From Bowmanella denitrificans (lineage in GTDB: Bacteria; Pseudomonadota; Gammaproteobacteria; Enterobacterales; Alteromonadaceae), in the NCBI RefSeq assembly GCF_002887595.1, contig NZ_PEBU01000003.1, forward strand, positions 248,001-312,000: a stretch of 64,000 bases of DNA, in the 5' to 3' direction. The notes under the pieces were generated by a model. The model was not told the origin of the DNA. It saw nothing but the letters and a program-made list of their open reading frames with translations, and ran no database searches. Shown piece by piece: positions 8,568 through 16,616 of the stretch; position 1 is the stretch's first letter; each line of letters starts with the position of its first letter. Position numbers and translations under genes: made by a program.

Positions 8568-9119
8568 TCAATTGCTTCGTTTAGTCCGGCCTAGCAAGGC
8601 CTTTATAGATTCGCTTGCAACCCTGTAACTTTGGTAATCTAAACAAAGTTCAATCAGGTCGTCCTTTGCTAGCTGTTTATAGCCAAGCTTCGCATTGTAC
8701 TTGAGGGCAGCCGTATTGTCGGCTTTCACTCTGGCTTGTAGCAACTCTGTACCTAAACGTTCGAAACAATAGTCGTTTATTAACAAGGTCGGGGAAAAGG
8801 CCAGAATATTGCCCCTGTAACGGTTATCGGCAATATACAGCCCTGGCTCCAGTACTTTCGCTGTTTCAATACTGTCGCCTTTATGCACTGTTTTGATATT
8901 TGCCACACCAATGGGTTTATCTTTGTAACAAATGAGCCAGTGCCGCTGGGTGTTATCTTTAAGGATTTTACTAAACCAGGCTTGCTGTTGCTCGGCACTG
9001 ATTCGTTCCTGGCTAAGCATAAAGCGACTTACTTCCGGGTCATTACGCCAGGCTCTGATTAGCTCCAGATCCTCAGCTTGTATATCCCGCAACACAACCT
9101 GATAACCACTTAATTCCAT
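8568..9119 (-). CDS. pseH: PseH: UDP-4-amino-sugar N-acetyltransferase
   Basis: A 183-residue GNAT of the PseH type (IRAWRNDPEVSRFMLSQE in the N-terminal third and LGTELLQARVKADNTAALKYNAKLGY near the end, a RimJ/RimL-like acetyl-CoA fold). In the pseudaminic acid pathway PseH acetylates the C4 amine produced by PseC, using acetyl-CoA. Its start codon overlaps the pseG stop, so it is coupled to pseG, the next enzyme of the pathway. Assignment rests on fold plus a complete set of pse neighbours. Confidence 0.9.
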   Translation of the reverse strand: MELSGYQVVLRDIQAEDLELIRAWRNDPEVSRFMLSQERISAEQQQAWFSKILKDNTQRHWLICYKDKPIGVANIKTVHKGDSIETAKVLEPGLYIADNRYRGNILAFSPTLLINDYCFERLGTELLQARVKADNTAALKYNAKLGYKQLAKDDLIELCLDYQSYRVASESIKALLGRTKRSN

Positions 9120-10150
9120 CAGGATTCCTTAGCCAAGTTTAACATTGCCCGTATAACCCGCACGGCGCCATTGATATCAGCATACTTTAACGCGTTGCTA
9201 TGCATTGCAGTGAGTTTGTTTTCATCCGGCCATAACACAATGATATCGTTGGCCATAGCGTTGGCAGAGAAGCTTGTCCTGCTATCATACAGTTGGCACC
9301 AACCTTGTTGACTCGCTTGTTGCGTTGCATTTAGCTGGTTATCTGCCACAACGGTCAGCAATGCCGGCGTGGCACAAGCCAGCAGTTCAAACTGACTGCC
9401 GCCGGCTGCACTAATAGCCAGTTTTGCATGGCTATAGGCATCCGCCATCTGTTGGCAGTTATGAATATGCTGAATCGTTAGTCTGGTTTGTTGCAAAAAG
9501 CTCTGAAGTTCAGTTAAAACGGGATAAGCAGCACCGGTAATCACCCTGATGGGCATATCTGCCCCGGCACTATCCAAAGCTTTTAGCAAAGGTAAGGTCA
9601 GATTGGCCGGGTCGCTGCCGCCCATAGTGATCAATAGTGAATTACGCTTAGCCCAACTGGTTTCCGCGTAGGTAAACTCCCGGCGCAATACCCGAAACTT
9701 CTCGCCCAGGCAATACTTCGCATCAGGGGCGCTAAGGTTATAGCCTAATTGTTCAGCATTCGCTGCGCCGTTGATAACCAGATCCGCATGTAACATTCCG
9801 GAATTATTGTTGTCATCAAACAGGGCCAATTGACAGCCTGTTTGCTTAAGGGCTTGTCGGTAGATTTCATTAAACTGATAGCCATCCAGCACCACTATAT
9901 CGACCTGCTGAAAGGCTGGCTGCTGACTTAGCCAGGCGATTTCATCCTGCTGGGTCAAACCTTCTGGAATGGTTAATACTGCGCCCACCCAATCATGGCG
10001 GGCACGGCAAAATGGTACTGTGCCGGGCAATACTGCAAAGGTTACCTCAATGTCTTCTGCTTGCAGATGTTGAGCCAGCGCCAGACAGCGCATCAGATGG
10101 CCTAAGCCCATCTGGCTATGCCCATCCACCCTGAATAAAACCCTATTCAT
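9119..10150 (-). CDS. pseG: PseG: UDP-sugar hydrolase of pseudaminic acid synthesis
   Basis: This protein (343 residues from the chosen start) is a GT-B-fold hydrolase that removes UDP from UDP-2,4-diacetamido-2,4,6-trideoxy-altrose. Typical motifs are FRVDGHSQMGLGHLMRCLALA at the N-terminus, LITMGGSDPANLTLPLL mid-protein and AISAAGGSQFELLACATPAL towards the end. I chose ATG at 10150 (MNRVLFRVD), because the reading frame further upstream runs through the repeat at 10161-10196 and would add 15 unrelated residues. No good Shine-Dalgarno precedes this ATG, so the inserted repeat may have removed the original one. Confidence 0.92.
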   Translation of the reverse strand: MNRVLFRVDGHSQMGLGHLMRCLALAQHLQAEDIEVTFAVLPGTVPFCRARHDWVGAVLTIPEGLTQQDEIAWLSQQPAFQQVDIVVLDGYQFNEIYRQALKQTGCQLALFDDNNNSGMLHADLVINGAANAEQLGYNLSAPDAKYCLGEKFRVLRREFTYAETSWAKRNSLLITMGGSDPANLTLPLLKALDSAGADMPIRVITGAAYPVLTELQSFLQQTRLTIQHIHNCQQMADAYSHAKLAISAAGGSQFELLACATPALLTVVADNQLNATQQASQQGWCQLYDSRTSFSANAMANDIIVLWPDENKLTAMHSNALKYADINGAVRVIRAMLNLAKES

Positions 10151-10160
10151 AAAGATGATC

Positions 10161-10196
10161 AAACCACGGAGGCACAGAGAGCACGAAGAGGACAAA
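10161..10196. repeat. Left copy of an inverted repeat flanking the GxxExxY gene
   Basis: The plus strand reads ACCACGGAGGCACAGAGAGC and continues to about 10196. The same sequence occurs inverted at 10631-10657, so the two copies frame the GxxExxY gene exactly. Related copies lie near 12.7, 13.5, 20.2 and 42 kb. Confidence 0.85.
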
Positions 10197-10210
10197 TTTT
10201 ACCAAAAAAA

Positions 10211-10585
10211 CTACCCATTTAAAATTCTACAAATACCTTGGTGTAACTTTTCAACATTAAAGTTTAATAATAAGCCGTATCTAAGATTCATTAACTTTAA
10301 GTACGTCAGTAACTGCGCCTTATGGATAGGTTGAATAGCATCAACGGTTTTCAACTCCAGAATAACGCTATCTTCAACCAACAAATCAATACGATAGCCA
10401 ACGGCTACTTGAATACCTCTATACCGTAAAGGCAGCTCTAACTGACGTTTGACACTTAACCCCAGCGTTTTTATTTCCTCTTCCAGACAAGCTTCATAGG
10501 CAGATTCCAACAATCCGGGACCAAGAGCCTTATGGACTTCAATTGCAGCACCAATAATTTTGCCAGTTAAGTCATTTCCATCCAT
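10211..10585 (-). CDS. GxxExxY family protein
   Basis: A 124-residue protein of the GxxExxY family, with the defining motif in GPGLLESAYEACLEEEI (near residues 22-38). The second half has RYRGIQVAVGYRIDLLVED and VILELKTVDAIQPIHKAQ, which resembles a PD-(D/E)xK nuclease core (D-x-n-E-x-K). The biochemical role is unknown. It separates pseI from pseG and is flanked on both sides by the 10161-10196 and 10631-10657 inverted repeats, so it looks like an inserted unit, not an original part of the pse operon. Confidence 0.88.
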   Translation of the reverse strand: MDGNDLTGKIIGAAIEVHKALGPGLLESAYEACLEEEIKTLGLSVKRQLELPLRYRGIQVAVGYRIDLLVEDSVILELKTVDAIQPIHKAQLLTYLKLMNLRYGLLLNFNVEKLHQGICRILNG

Positions 10586-10630
10586 AGACTATCTAAGTTC
10601 TGATTAGCGATACTTATTTATAGCAATTTC

Positions 10631-10657
10631 TTTGTGCTCTCTGTGTCTCTGTGGTTT
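10631..10657. repeat. Right copy of the inverted repeat flanking the GxxExxY gene
   Basis: The plus strand reads TTTGTGCTCTCTGTGTCTCT followed by GTGGTTT. This is the reverse complement of the 10161-10196 copy with few differences. It ends about 11 bases from the pseI stop codon. Confidence 0.85.
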
Positions 10658-10667
10658 TCTTCTCTCA

Positions 10668-11720
10668 TCACTCTATAGATTCCCAAGACAGGGGGGTGCC
10701 TTTGGGGAGAGCTGTTTTGGCGGTTTTGCCCAGTACGCTGTCCCAGTGCTTAGGGGCCAGGCCAAAGGCCGGCCTCACTATGCGCAGATTATGTTTACCC
10801 AGGATGTCACCAGCCTGGATATCCGCACTGACATAAATAGAACGGCGGTATTGCTTAGCCTTCTCTTCGGCCTGACTGCCGCCATACACCACCTGCCCCA
10901 TTGCCTGCCAGGCACGCATTGATTCCATCACCAGCGCATCTAATTCCTGCGGCTCCAGCGAAAAGGCAGCATCTACGCCGCCTGCATTACGATCCAGTAC
11001 AAAGTGTTTCTCAATCACCGTTGCGCCAAGGGCAACTGATGCCACCGCCGCGCCAATGCCACCAGTATGGTCAGACAACCCCACTTGCACGCCAAAGGCG
11101 TCGCGCATGTGCGGTATGGTAAGCAGATTGGTATTGGCTGCCTCAGCAGGATAAGTGCTGGTGCATTTAAGCAATATAATATCCTGGCAACCCGCGGCTT
11201 TAGCGGTAGCCACTGCCTCTTCAATTTCCGCCAGGCTGGCCATACCGGTGGACATAATCAGCGGCTTACCCTTACTGGCGGCCTTGCGGATAAGCGGGAT
11301 GTCGGTGAGCTCAAAAGAGGCAATTTTAAAGCAGGGCACATCCAGACTATCAAGAAAATCCACCGCCTGTTCATCAAAGGGGGAACTAAAAGCTTCCATT
11401 CCCAGGTGCCTGGCTTTGGCGAATAGCTGCGCATGCCATTCATAGGGTGTGGCGGCGCGTTGATAAAGTGCATGCAGTTTCTCGCCGTGCCACAAGCTAT
11501 CCTGCTCTTCAATTACAAAACCCGGTTTTTGCACATCCAGGGTCATACTATCAGCGGTATAGGTTTGCAATTTGATGGCATGGGCGCCAGCCTTTGCGGC
11601 CGCTTCCAGCATCTTCATGGCGGTGGTCAGGTTCTGACTGTGATTGCCAGACAACTCAGCAATAATAAAAGGCGGCTGCTCGGGGCCGATGGTTCTTTGC
11701 CCGATATGAATAGACTTCAT
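10668..11720 (-). CDS. pseI: PseI: pseudaminic acid synthase
   Basis: A 350-residue NeuB-family synthase that condenses phosphoenolpyruvate with the 6-deoxy-diacetamido sugar to make pseudaminic acid. It opens with FIIAELSGNHSQNLTTAMKM and has KLQTYTADSMTLD, FSSPFDEQAVDFLD, KIASFELTDIPLI and GLSDHTGGIGAAVASVALGA. The substrate-binding region is followed by a C-terminal antifreeze-like SAF domain (about 285-345). The AELSGNHS opening and TADSMTLD fit PseI better than sialic acid synthase. The start overlaps the GT9 gene stop (ATGA). Confidence 0.94.
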   Translation of the reverse strand: MKSIHIGQRTIGPEQPPFIIAELSGNHSQNLTTAMKMLEAAAKAGAHAIKLQTYTADSMTLDVQKPGFVIEEQDSLWHGEKLHALYQRAATPYEWHAQLFAKARHLGMEAFSSPFDEQAVDFLDSLDVPCFKIASFELTDIPLIRKAASKGKPLIMSTGMASLAEIEEAVATAKAAGCQDIILLKCTSTYPAEAANTNLLTIPHMRDAFGVQVGLSDHTGGIGAAVASVALGATVIEKHFVLDRNAGGVDAAFSLEPQELDALVMESMRAWQAMGQVVYGGSQAEEKAKQYRRSIYVSADIQAGDILGKHNLRIVRPAFGLAPKHWDSVLGKTAKTALPKGTPLSWESIE

Positions 11721-12703
11721 TGCGCCTGCTCGCTAAATATAGAATCAATACTGTCTGCCAACTGTAAGGCGGGTATAGGGCCTTCATGGGGATCGGTGGC
11801 GTAATCTGGCATCAGGGTGCGGGGATCCACATCGCCACATATCACCAGACTGGGGCAACCAACCGCTGTTGCCAACCACTGCGGTGCAGACGGCGCCGTC
11901 ACCAGTAAATCCGATGCTTTTAGCTGCATCAGGGTTTGACGCAAAGACACCGAGCCATCAAACCCGGTCCAGACATGATAACCCCGATTTTCCAGTTCAG
12001 CTTTCAGCTCATCAGCAAAAGGATAGGCTCGCTCTGGTGTGCGGGATTGCGGCGCCAATGCTATGACTTTCTGCTGTTTGCCGATGCGTTTTAATTCCTG
12101 GTCGGCCGCCACCTGAATCGACATATCCATATCCAGTTGATCAAAGCCACAGCAACTGCGCAGATAAAATTCCGGATAACCGAAGTCAGGCACCAATCCC
12201 CCTTGCCACCATGGTGTATGCCAGCGCACCATGCTAAAAAAACTACTTTGCATATAGCTAGCAGGATCGTTCACGTATTCAGGTTTTAGCTGCTGTGACT
12301 GAAACTCATCAATCAGCGTCTGTACGGAAATGCTCATGGTATTTCCCATCACCTTTTCACCTGCGTCTTTCAAAAAGCGGCTTAAAAAGCAAGGCATAAA
12401 CCAGGTATCCAGGTTCCAGATTTGATCGTACCCTTCACCGATAATTTGCTCTGCCAGGCCTAAGAAGGTTTCCATGGCGGGGATAATATGTTCGGGCCAG
12501 GCATCTTTGTCTAAGCCCCACACATTGACATCTGGCTCAGCCAGTTTTATCACTTCCTTACCGGCTGCAAAGGTCAAAAAGCTAAACTGTGCTTCGGGGA
12601 AGCGTTGTTTAAAGTAACGTAACGCTGGGATCCCGATGCAAGTTACATCGCCTAAGCCCAACATTCTGATTAACAGTATTTTTTTTGGCGCGTTATTTGT
12701 CAC
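11717..12703 (-). CDS. GT9-type (heptosyltransferase-like) glycosyltransferase
   Basis: A protein of 329 residues with the GT9 layout: ILLIRMLGLGDVTCIGIPAL at the N-terminus and SDLLVTAPSAPQWLATAVGCPSLVICGD in the C-terminal nucleotide-sugar half. I placed the start at GTG 12703, preceded by AGGGGA; the frame upstream of it runs through the short repeat at 12727-12755 and would add a cysteine-rich tail unlike the family. It lies between pseF and pseI and overlaps pseI. A role in transferring a sugar to the flagellin glycan is plausible but not shown. The enzyme fold is clear; donor and acceptor are not. Confidence 0.78.
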   Translation of the reverse strand: MTNNAPKKILLIRMLGLGDVTCIGIPALRYFKQRFPEAQFSFLTFAAGKEVIKLAEPDVNVWGLDKDAWPEHIIPAMETFLGLAEQIIGEGYDQIWNLDTWFMPCFLSRFLKDAGEKVMGNTMSISVQTLIDEFQSQQLKPEYVNDPASYMQSSFFSMVRWHTPWWQGGLVPDFGYPEFYLRSCCGFDQLDMDMSIQVAADQELKRIGKQQKVIALAPQSRTPERAYPFADELKAELENRGYHVWTGFDGSVSLRQTLMQLKASDLLVTAPSAPQWLATAVGCPSLVICGDVDPRTLMPDYATDPHEGPIPALQLADSIDSIFSEQAQ

Positions 12704-12726
12704 GTAATCCCCTAAATTTATGGCTT

Positions 12727-12833
12727 TACCACAGAGACACGAAGAGCACGGAGAATGTCGGGTGTCATAAACAACCAAGTTCTCCTCTGAGAATAGTTGC
12801 TCTAATTCTGTGTTCTCTGTGCCTCTGTGGTGA
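12727..12833. repeat. Short inverted-repeat element between pseF and the GT9 gene
   Basis: Two inverted copies of the accessory repeat lie at about 12727-12755 (ACCACAGAGACACGAAGAGC onward) and 12805-12833 (its reverse complement form, ending CTCTGTGGT). About 50 bases separate them. The element is about 107 bases, has no coding content of its own, and runs into the pseF 3' end. Confidence 0.75.
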
Positions 12834-13518
12834 CATATGCTTTAAACAATAATTCGGCGCGTTGCCAATCTTCCGGTGTGTCAATATCCTGGACCAGGTG
12901 GCGGGGTAATACAATGGGTAGGCTGTGCGGTGCAAACATACGCTGTCCTTCCAACCAAGCCGAGGTTCTACCCCAGTAAAATTGCCCTGCATCATGGTAG
13001 GCTTCCTCTAGATCCTGCGAGCGCTGGCCAATCAACTTTGAATTTATCGCTTCAACACCGCCGTCTGCTAAAACCCGAATGGCCCGTTGGATGGGAAAAG
13101 CAAAACTGGTTACGGAAAAAGCAAAACATTTATCCAGATTTTGCTGAAGTTGGTGCAATCCCTGTTGCAGATAAATTGCCTGCAGCAGCGGCGCGGTAGA
13201 ATAGATACAGCACACATATTCGGGCTGAATACCCTGATTCCGTAAATAGTCAATAGCATGGCGCACCACAGGGGTGGTGCCGGTGAAATCGTCTGACAGT
13301 TCAGGTGGTCGGATAAAGGGCACCTCGGCACCGTATTGCCGGGCTATGTCAGTTATCTTGGGGCAATCAGTAGAAACCACTATCTTTGAAAATAAACCAC
13401 TGGCCTTGGCTGCCTCGATGGAATAAGCAATCAATGGTTTACCACAGAAGGCTTTAATATTCTTTTTCGGGATACGCTTGCTGCCGCCGCGGGCAGGTAT
13501 AATGGCTATCGTTTGCAT
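12802..13518 (-). CDS. pseF: PseF: CMP-pseudaminic acid synthetase (cytidylyltransferase)
   Basis: A 238-residue cytidylyltransferase. The CTP-binding signature IIPARGGSKRIPKKNIK starts at residue 6, VVSTDCPKITDIARQYGAEV and ELSDDFTGTTPVVRHAIDYL follow, and the end has DIDTPEDWQRAELLFKAY. It activates pseudaminic acid with CTP for transfer. The last ten residues, VTTEAQRTQN, come from the inverted repeat at 12805-12833, so the native C-terminus seems to have been replaced or extended. Catalytic motifs are upstream of this and intact. Confidence 0.92.
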   Translation of the reverse strand: MQTIAIIPARGGSKRIPKKNIKAFCGKPLIAYSIEAAKASGLFSKIVVSTDCPKITDIARQYGAEVPFIRPPELSDDFTGTTPVVRHAIDYLRNQGIQPEYVCCIYSTAPLLQAIYLQQGLHQLQQNLDKCFAFSVTSFAFPIQRAIRVLADGGVEAINSKLIGQRSQDLEEAYHDAGQFYWGRTSAWLEGQRMFAPHSLPIVLPRHLVQDIDTPEDWQRAELLFKAYVTTEAQRTQN

Positions 13519-13546
13519 TGACTACTCTTAGTTTAAGACTATTTAT

Positions 13547-13572
13547 AACCACTTCTGCGCCTCTGTGGTTAA
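13547..13572. repeat. Degenerate copy of the accessory repeat between pseC and pseF
   Basis: The sequence AACCACTTCTGCGCCTCTGTGGTTAAT is a short palindromic remnant of the same repeat family, in the 62-base gap between the pseF start and the pseC stop. Confidence 0.6.
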
Positions 13573-13580
13573 TTGCATTC

Positions 13581-14720
13581 TTATCCCAAAATACTGACCA
13601 GGGTATCAATTACATACCGTTGGTTATCGGCGCTCAGCCCTGGATACAAAGGCAGCGTCAGCGCATTCTGATAGTAAGCCTCAGCACAAGGGAAATCCCC
13701 AGGCCCAAACCCAAGTTGGCGGTAGTAAGGCTGCAAATGAATGGGAATATAGTGAACATTCACACCAATTCCAGCCTGTTGCAGCCGGGCAAATATCTCA
13801 GCCCTATCATGTTGCCGAAGTTCGACTGTAAACAAATGCCAGGCACTGTCTGAGCTTTCCATCGGTAATACCAAGGGTAATCCGGCCAGTTTGTCGCAAT
13901 AAATTTGCACCAACTCACGACGTTTTGCGATAAAGCTGTCTAGTCTGCGAAGCTGTGAAATGCCCAGTGCAGCATGCAAGTCACTGAGTCTGTAATTATA
14001 ACCCAACGCAATCTGCTGATAATACCAGGGGCCTTCACTCTCACTGTCCATCAAATCAGCAGCGCGGGTAATGCCATGGCTGGCAAACAGGCGCAATTTT
14101 TCTGCCAAGCTGGCACTATTTGTCAGCACTGTGCCACCTTCGGCGGTGGTAATGGATTTCACCGGATGAAAACTCAATACGCAGGCATCCGAAAACTGGC
14201 AACTCCCAATGGCCTTATTCAGGTAGCGGCCGCCCAGGCCATGGCTGGCATCTTCGATTAACACTATACCTAACGGTGCTGTCAGGGCAGAAATGGCGCG
14301 CATATCACAACTCATACCGGCAAAATGCACAACCACAATGGCCTTTGGCAAACGATTGGCTTGTTTGGCTTTTGCCAGCTTTTGTGTCAACGCCTCAACA
14401 GATAAGTTGCGTGTAATGGGATCAATATCCACAAAATCGATTTGTGCACCGCAATACCGGGCACAATTGGCTGACGCAACAAAGGAGTTGGGTGAGGTCC
14501 AGACCAGATCTCCCTCTGCCACACCCAGCGCCAGGCAGGCTATATGTAAGGCTGAAGTGCCGCTGTTTACCGCGACTGCATGTGCCGCACCGCAATAATC
14601 CTTTAATGCAGCTTCAAAGGCAGGTACCTGCTGCCCTTGGGTCAAGAACTGATTTTCCAGTACATCGATAACGGCATCCAGATCTTCCTGGTCAACCTGG
14701 TGTTTACCGTAAGGGATCAT
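13581..14720 (-). CDS. pseC: PseC: UDP-4-keto-sugar aminotransferase
   Basis: A 379-residue PLP aminotransferase of the DegT/DnrJ/EryC1 family. AVAVNSGTSALHIACLALGV binds the cofactor phosphate, IEDASHGLGGRY carries the Asp facing the pyridine nitrogen, and SFHPVKSITTAEGG contains the Schiff-base lysine. PseC transfers an amine to C4 of the keto sugar made by PseB. The start overlaps the pseB stop by four bases, so the two are coupled. Confidence 0.93.
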   Translation of the reverse strand: MIPYGKHQVDQEDLDAVIDVLENQFLTQGQQVPAFEAALKDYCGAAHAVAVNSGTSALHIACLALGVAEGDLVWTSPNSFVASANCARYCGAQIDFVDIDPITRNLSVEALTQKLAKAKQANRLPKAIVVVHFAGMSCDMRAISALTAPLGIVLIEDASHGLGGRYLNKAIGSCQFSDACVLSFHPVKSITTAEGGTVLTNSASLAEKLRLFASHGITRAADLMDSESEGPWYYQQIALGYNYRLSDLHAALGISQLRRLDSFIAKRRELVQIYCDKLAGLPLVLPMESSDSAWHLFTVELRQHDRAEIFARLQQAGIGVNVHYIPIHLQPYYRQLGFGPGDFPCAEAYYQNALTLPLYPGLSADNQRYVIDTLVSILG

Positions 14721-15715
14721 AGTGCTGACTCGTTCAGCTCGCGGAGTTCTTCAACCGTTAGAAAATGCGGATTGGTACCCGAGTGATATTCAAACCTGTC
14801 TGCCACTTCCCGGCCTGTTTCCCCTAACTTGTTCTTGCGATAATTGATGTTCTTCTCAAAAAAGGTAATAGGCGGACGAATCACAAAGTGATCATCAAAT
14901 TCCAGGCTATGGTGGGCTACTTCTTCAGGTACCATCACCTCATGAATTTTTTCCCCTGGGCGGATACCCACCACTTCATAGTCACGCTTGCCACTGATGG
15001 CCTCAACCAGATCCAGAATTCTGACGGAGGGAATTTTAGGCACAAATATCTCGCCGCCCTGCATTCGTTGAAAGTTCTTAATAACAAACTCAACACCGTC
15101 ATCCAGAGTTATCCAAAAACGAGTCATCTCTTCGTGAGTAACAGGTAACTTAGTCTTACCTTGCGCCAAGCACTCTTTAAAAAACGGCACTACCGAGCCC
15201 CGCGATCCAACAACATTGCCATAACGCACAACGGCAAAGCGGGTACCTTTGGCGCCGGATATATTATTAGCCGCTACGAACAATTTATCCGATGCCAGCT
15301 TAGTGGCGCCATACAAATTCACCGGGTTTGCCGCCTTATCAGTAGACAGCGCAATGACTTTACCAACATCAGACTCGATGGCGGCTTCAATCACATTTTG
15401 TGCGCCCATAATGTTGGTTTTAATACATTCCATGGGGTTATATTCAGCAGCAGGTACCTGCTTTAATGCAGCCGCATGCACAACAAAATCTACATCTCGC
15501 ATTGCTGTTTTAAGGCGATGCTTATCGCGTACATCCCCCAAAAAATAACGCATACAGGGATGGTCGAATTTTTGTTGCATTTCAAACTGTTTGAGCTCAT
15601 CACGTGAATAAATAATGAGTTTTTTCGGTTTATAGTCAGCCAGAACTTTTGCCACAAATCGCTGACCAAAAGAACCGGTACCCCCAGTGATAATTATTGA
15701 TTTATCTGAGAGCAT
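14717..15715 (-). CDS. pseB: PseB: UDP-GlcNAc 4,6-dehydratase/5-epimerase
   Basis: A 332-residue extended SDR and the first committed enzyme of pseudaminic acid synthesis. It has SIIITGGTGSFGQRFVAKVL for NAD(P) binding, FLGDVRDKHRL, VHAAALKQVPAAEYNPMECI and the catalytic pair in NLYGATKLASDKL; the KxxxxxxYxxxK-like spacing fits inverting PseB/FlaA1 enzymes. I prefer ATG 15715 over the ATG two codons earlier, because GGAGA lies seven bases before 15715 but touches the other. It is the first gene of the operon running left. The 140-base gap upstream must hold the promoter, which I could not define. Confidence 0.93.
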   Translation of the reverse strand: MLSDKSIIITGGTGSFGQRFVAKVLADYKPKKLIIYSRDELKQFEMQQKFDHPCMRYFLGDVRDKHRLKTAMRDVDFVVHAAALKQVPAAEYNPMECIKTNIMGAQNVIEAAIESDVGKVIALSTDKAANPVNLYGATKLASDKLFVAANNISGAKGTRFAVVRYGNVVGSRGSVVPFFKECLAQGKTKLPVTHEEMTRFWITLDDGVEFVIKNFQRMQGGEIFVPKIPSVRILDLVEAISGKRDYEVVGIRPGEKIHEVMVPEEVAHHSLEFDDHFVIRPPITFFEKNINYRKNKLGETGREVADRFEYHSGTNPHFLTVEELRELNESAL

Positions 15716-15857
15716 GAGCATTCTCCAATGTATATACTAAGTATGGAACTCACTGGGTTCCTACGCGTTTAGTCGCTGTTATATTTAGGTTTTCTAACAA
15801 TAACTTTGATCGCACTATATGCAGCAGCATCGCTCAAAATCTAGTCCATTAAAGTAG

Positions 15858-16175
15858 CTAACGCCGACCTTTATATTTTTTAATTGCCGCTTTCCCTCTC
15901 AGCAGTTTCTTTAGATCTTGCTCAGTCTCATTAAGCAGCGGCTTAATTGCACTGAGAATAGTTTGGTTGCAGTCAAGCTCGGCCTTAGCAAAAGTTTGTT
16001 TCGCTTCGACAGGGAGGCCATCAAGATAAGCAAGAACGACCTGATCTCGTTGAGTAATAAGTTCGGCAAGTTTTTCAAATTCCAGGACTTCTTGCAAAAG
16101 AAGCCCGTTAAGGGCTTCATTGTAGTCATGCAGCGAAGGAAAAGTTAGCGCATGGTCTAAGTCTAGTTTCTTCAC
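15858..16175 (-). CDS. FliT/FlaI-like flagellar chaperone candidate
   Basis: A 105-residue, helical, charged protein whose start overlaps the fliS stop (ATGA). Its place after fliD and fliS matches the FliT or FlaI proteins of other polar flagellar loci, which are small chaperones for the filament cap and regulators. Sequence conservation in that group is low. I see no decisive motif, only two long predicted helices (about 20-60 and 63-98) and a basic tail ending KKYKGRR. The call rests on position, size and composition. Confidence 0.55.
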   Translation of the reverse strand: MKKLDLDHALTFPSLHDYNEALNGLLLQEVLEFEKLAELITQRDQVVLAYLDGLPVEAKQTFAKAELDCNQTILSAIKPLLNETEQDLKKLLRGKAAIKKYKGRR

Positions 16176-16603
16176 ACGGCCGCTTGCTGTTTTTGCCGCC
16201 TTGCTTCATAAGCCTCTTGTTTGGCTTGTTCGGGAATCTCAGCCCAGGCGGTCTTTATGGGTAACATCAGACTAATCACTTCGTCCATAATCTTCAAGCT
16301 ATTCTGTACGTTAGCATCGATTAAGCGTTGCAGCATAAAGTCATATAATGCATAGAGGTTATCAGACACTTCACTTTGCAATGACATATCCAACGTATCA
16401 CGCAGATTCATCACAATGGCAGAGGCCCGGGATAAATGCTCAGCTTTTGCTTCAAACTCTTTTCGCTCAATACAGCCTTTAGCAAACGCCATTCTGTCTA
16501 ACGCGCCTTGCATTAACATCAGTGTAAGTTTATGCGGGTCGGCACTGGCAATATCCTGTTTAATATTACCTTTCTTATAGGCGTTGATACCTTTAAGTGA
16601 CAT
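16172..16603 (-). CDS. fliS: FliS: flagellin export chaperone
   Basis: A 143-residue helical protein with the FliS opening GINAYKKGNIKQDIASADPHKLTLMLMQGAL. It binds flagellin C-terminal helices and stops polymerisation in the cytoplasm. YDFMLQRLIDANVQNSLKIMDEVISLMLPIKTAWAEIP completes the family pattern. It lies between fliD (13-base gap) and the small FliT-like gene. Confidence 0.93.
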   Translation of the reverse strand: MSLKGINAYKKGNIKQDIASADPHKLTLMLMQGALDRMAFAKGCIERKEFEAKAEHLSRASAIVMNLRDTLDMSLQSEVSDNLYALYDFMLQRLIDANVQNSLKIMDEVISLMLPIKTAWAEIPEQAKQEAYEARRQKQQAAV

Positions 16604-16616
16604 TTATACAGCTCCT

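Noticed and set aside
10161-10657. Insertion sequence around the GxxExxY gene
   Set aside because: No transposase and no clear target duplication; only a repeat-bounded gene.
12704-12778. Cysteine-containing N-terminal extension of the GT9 protein
   Set aside because: It is encoded by the inserted repeat, while GTG 12703 has a proper Shine-Dalgarno and family-like N-terminus.
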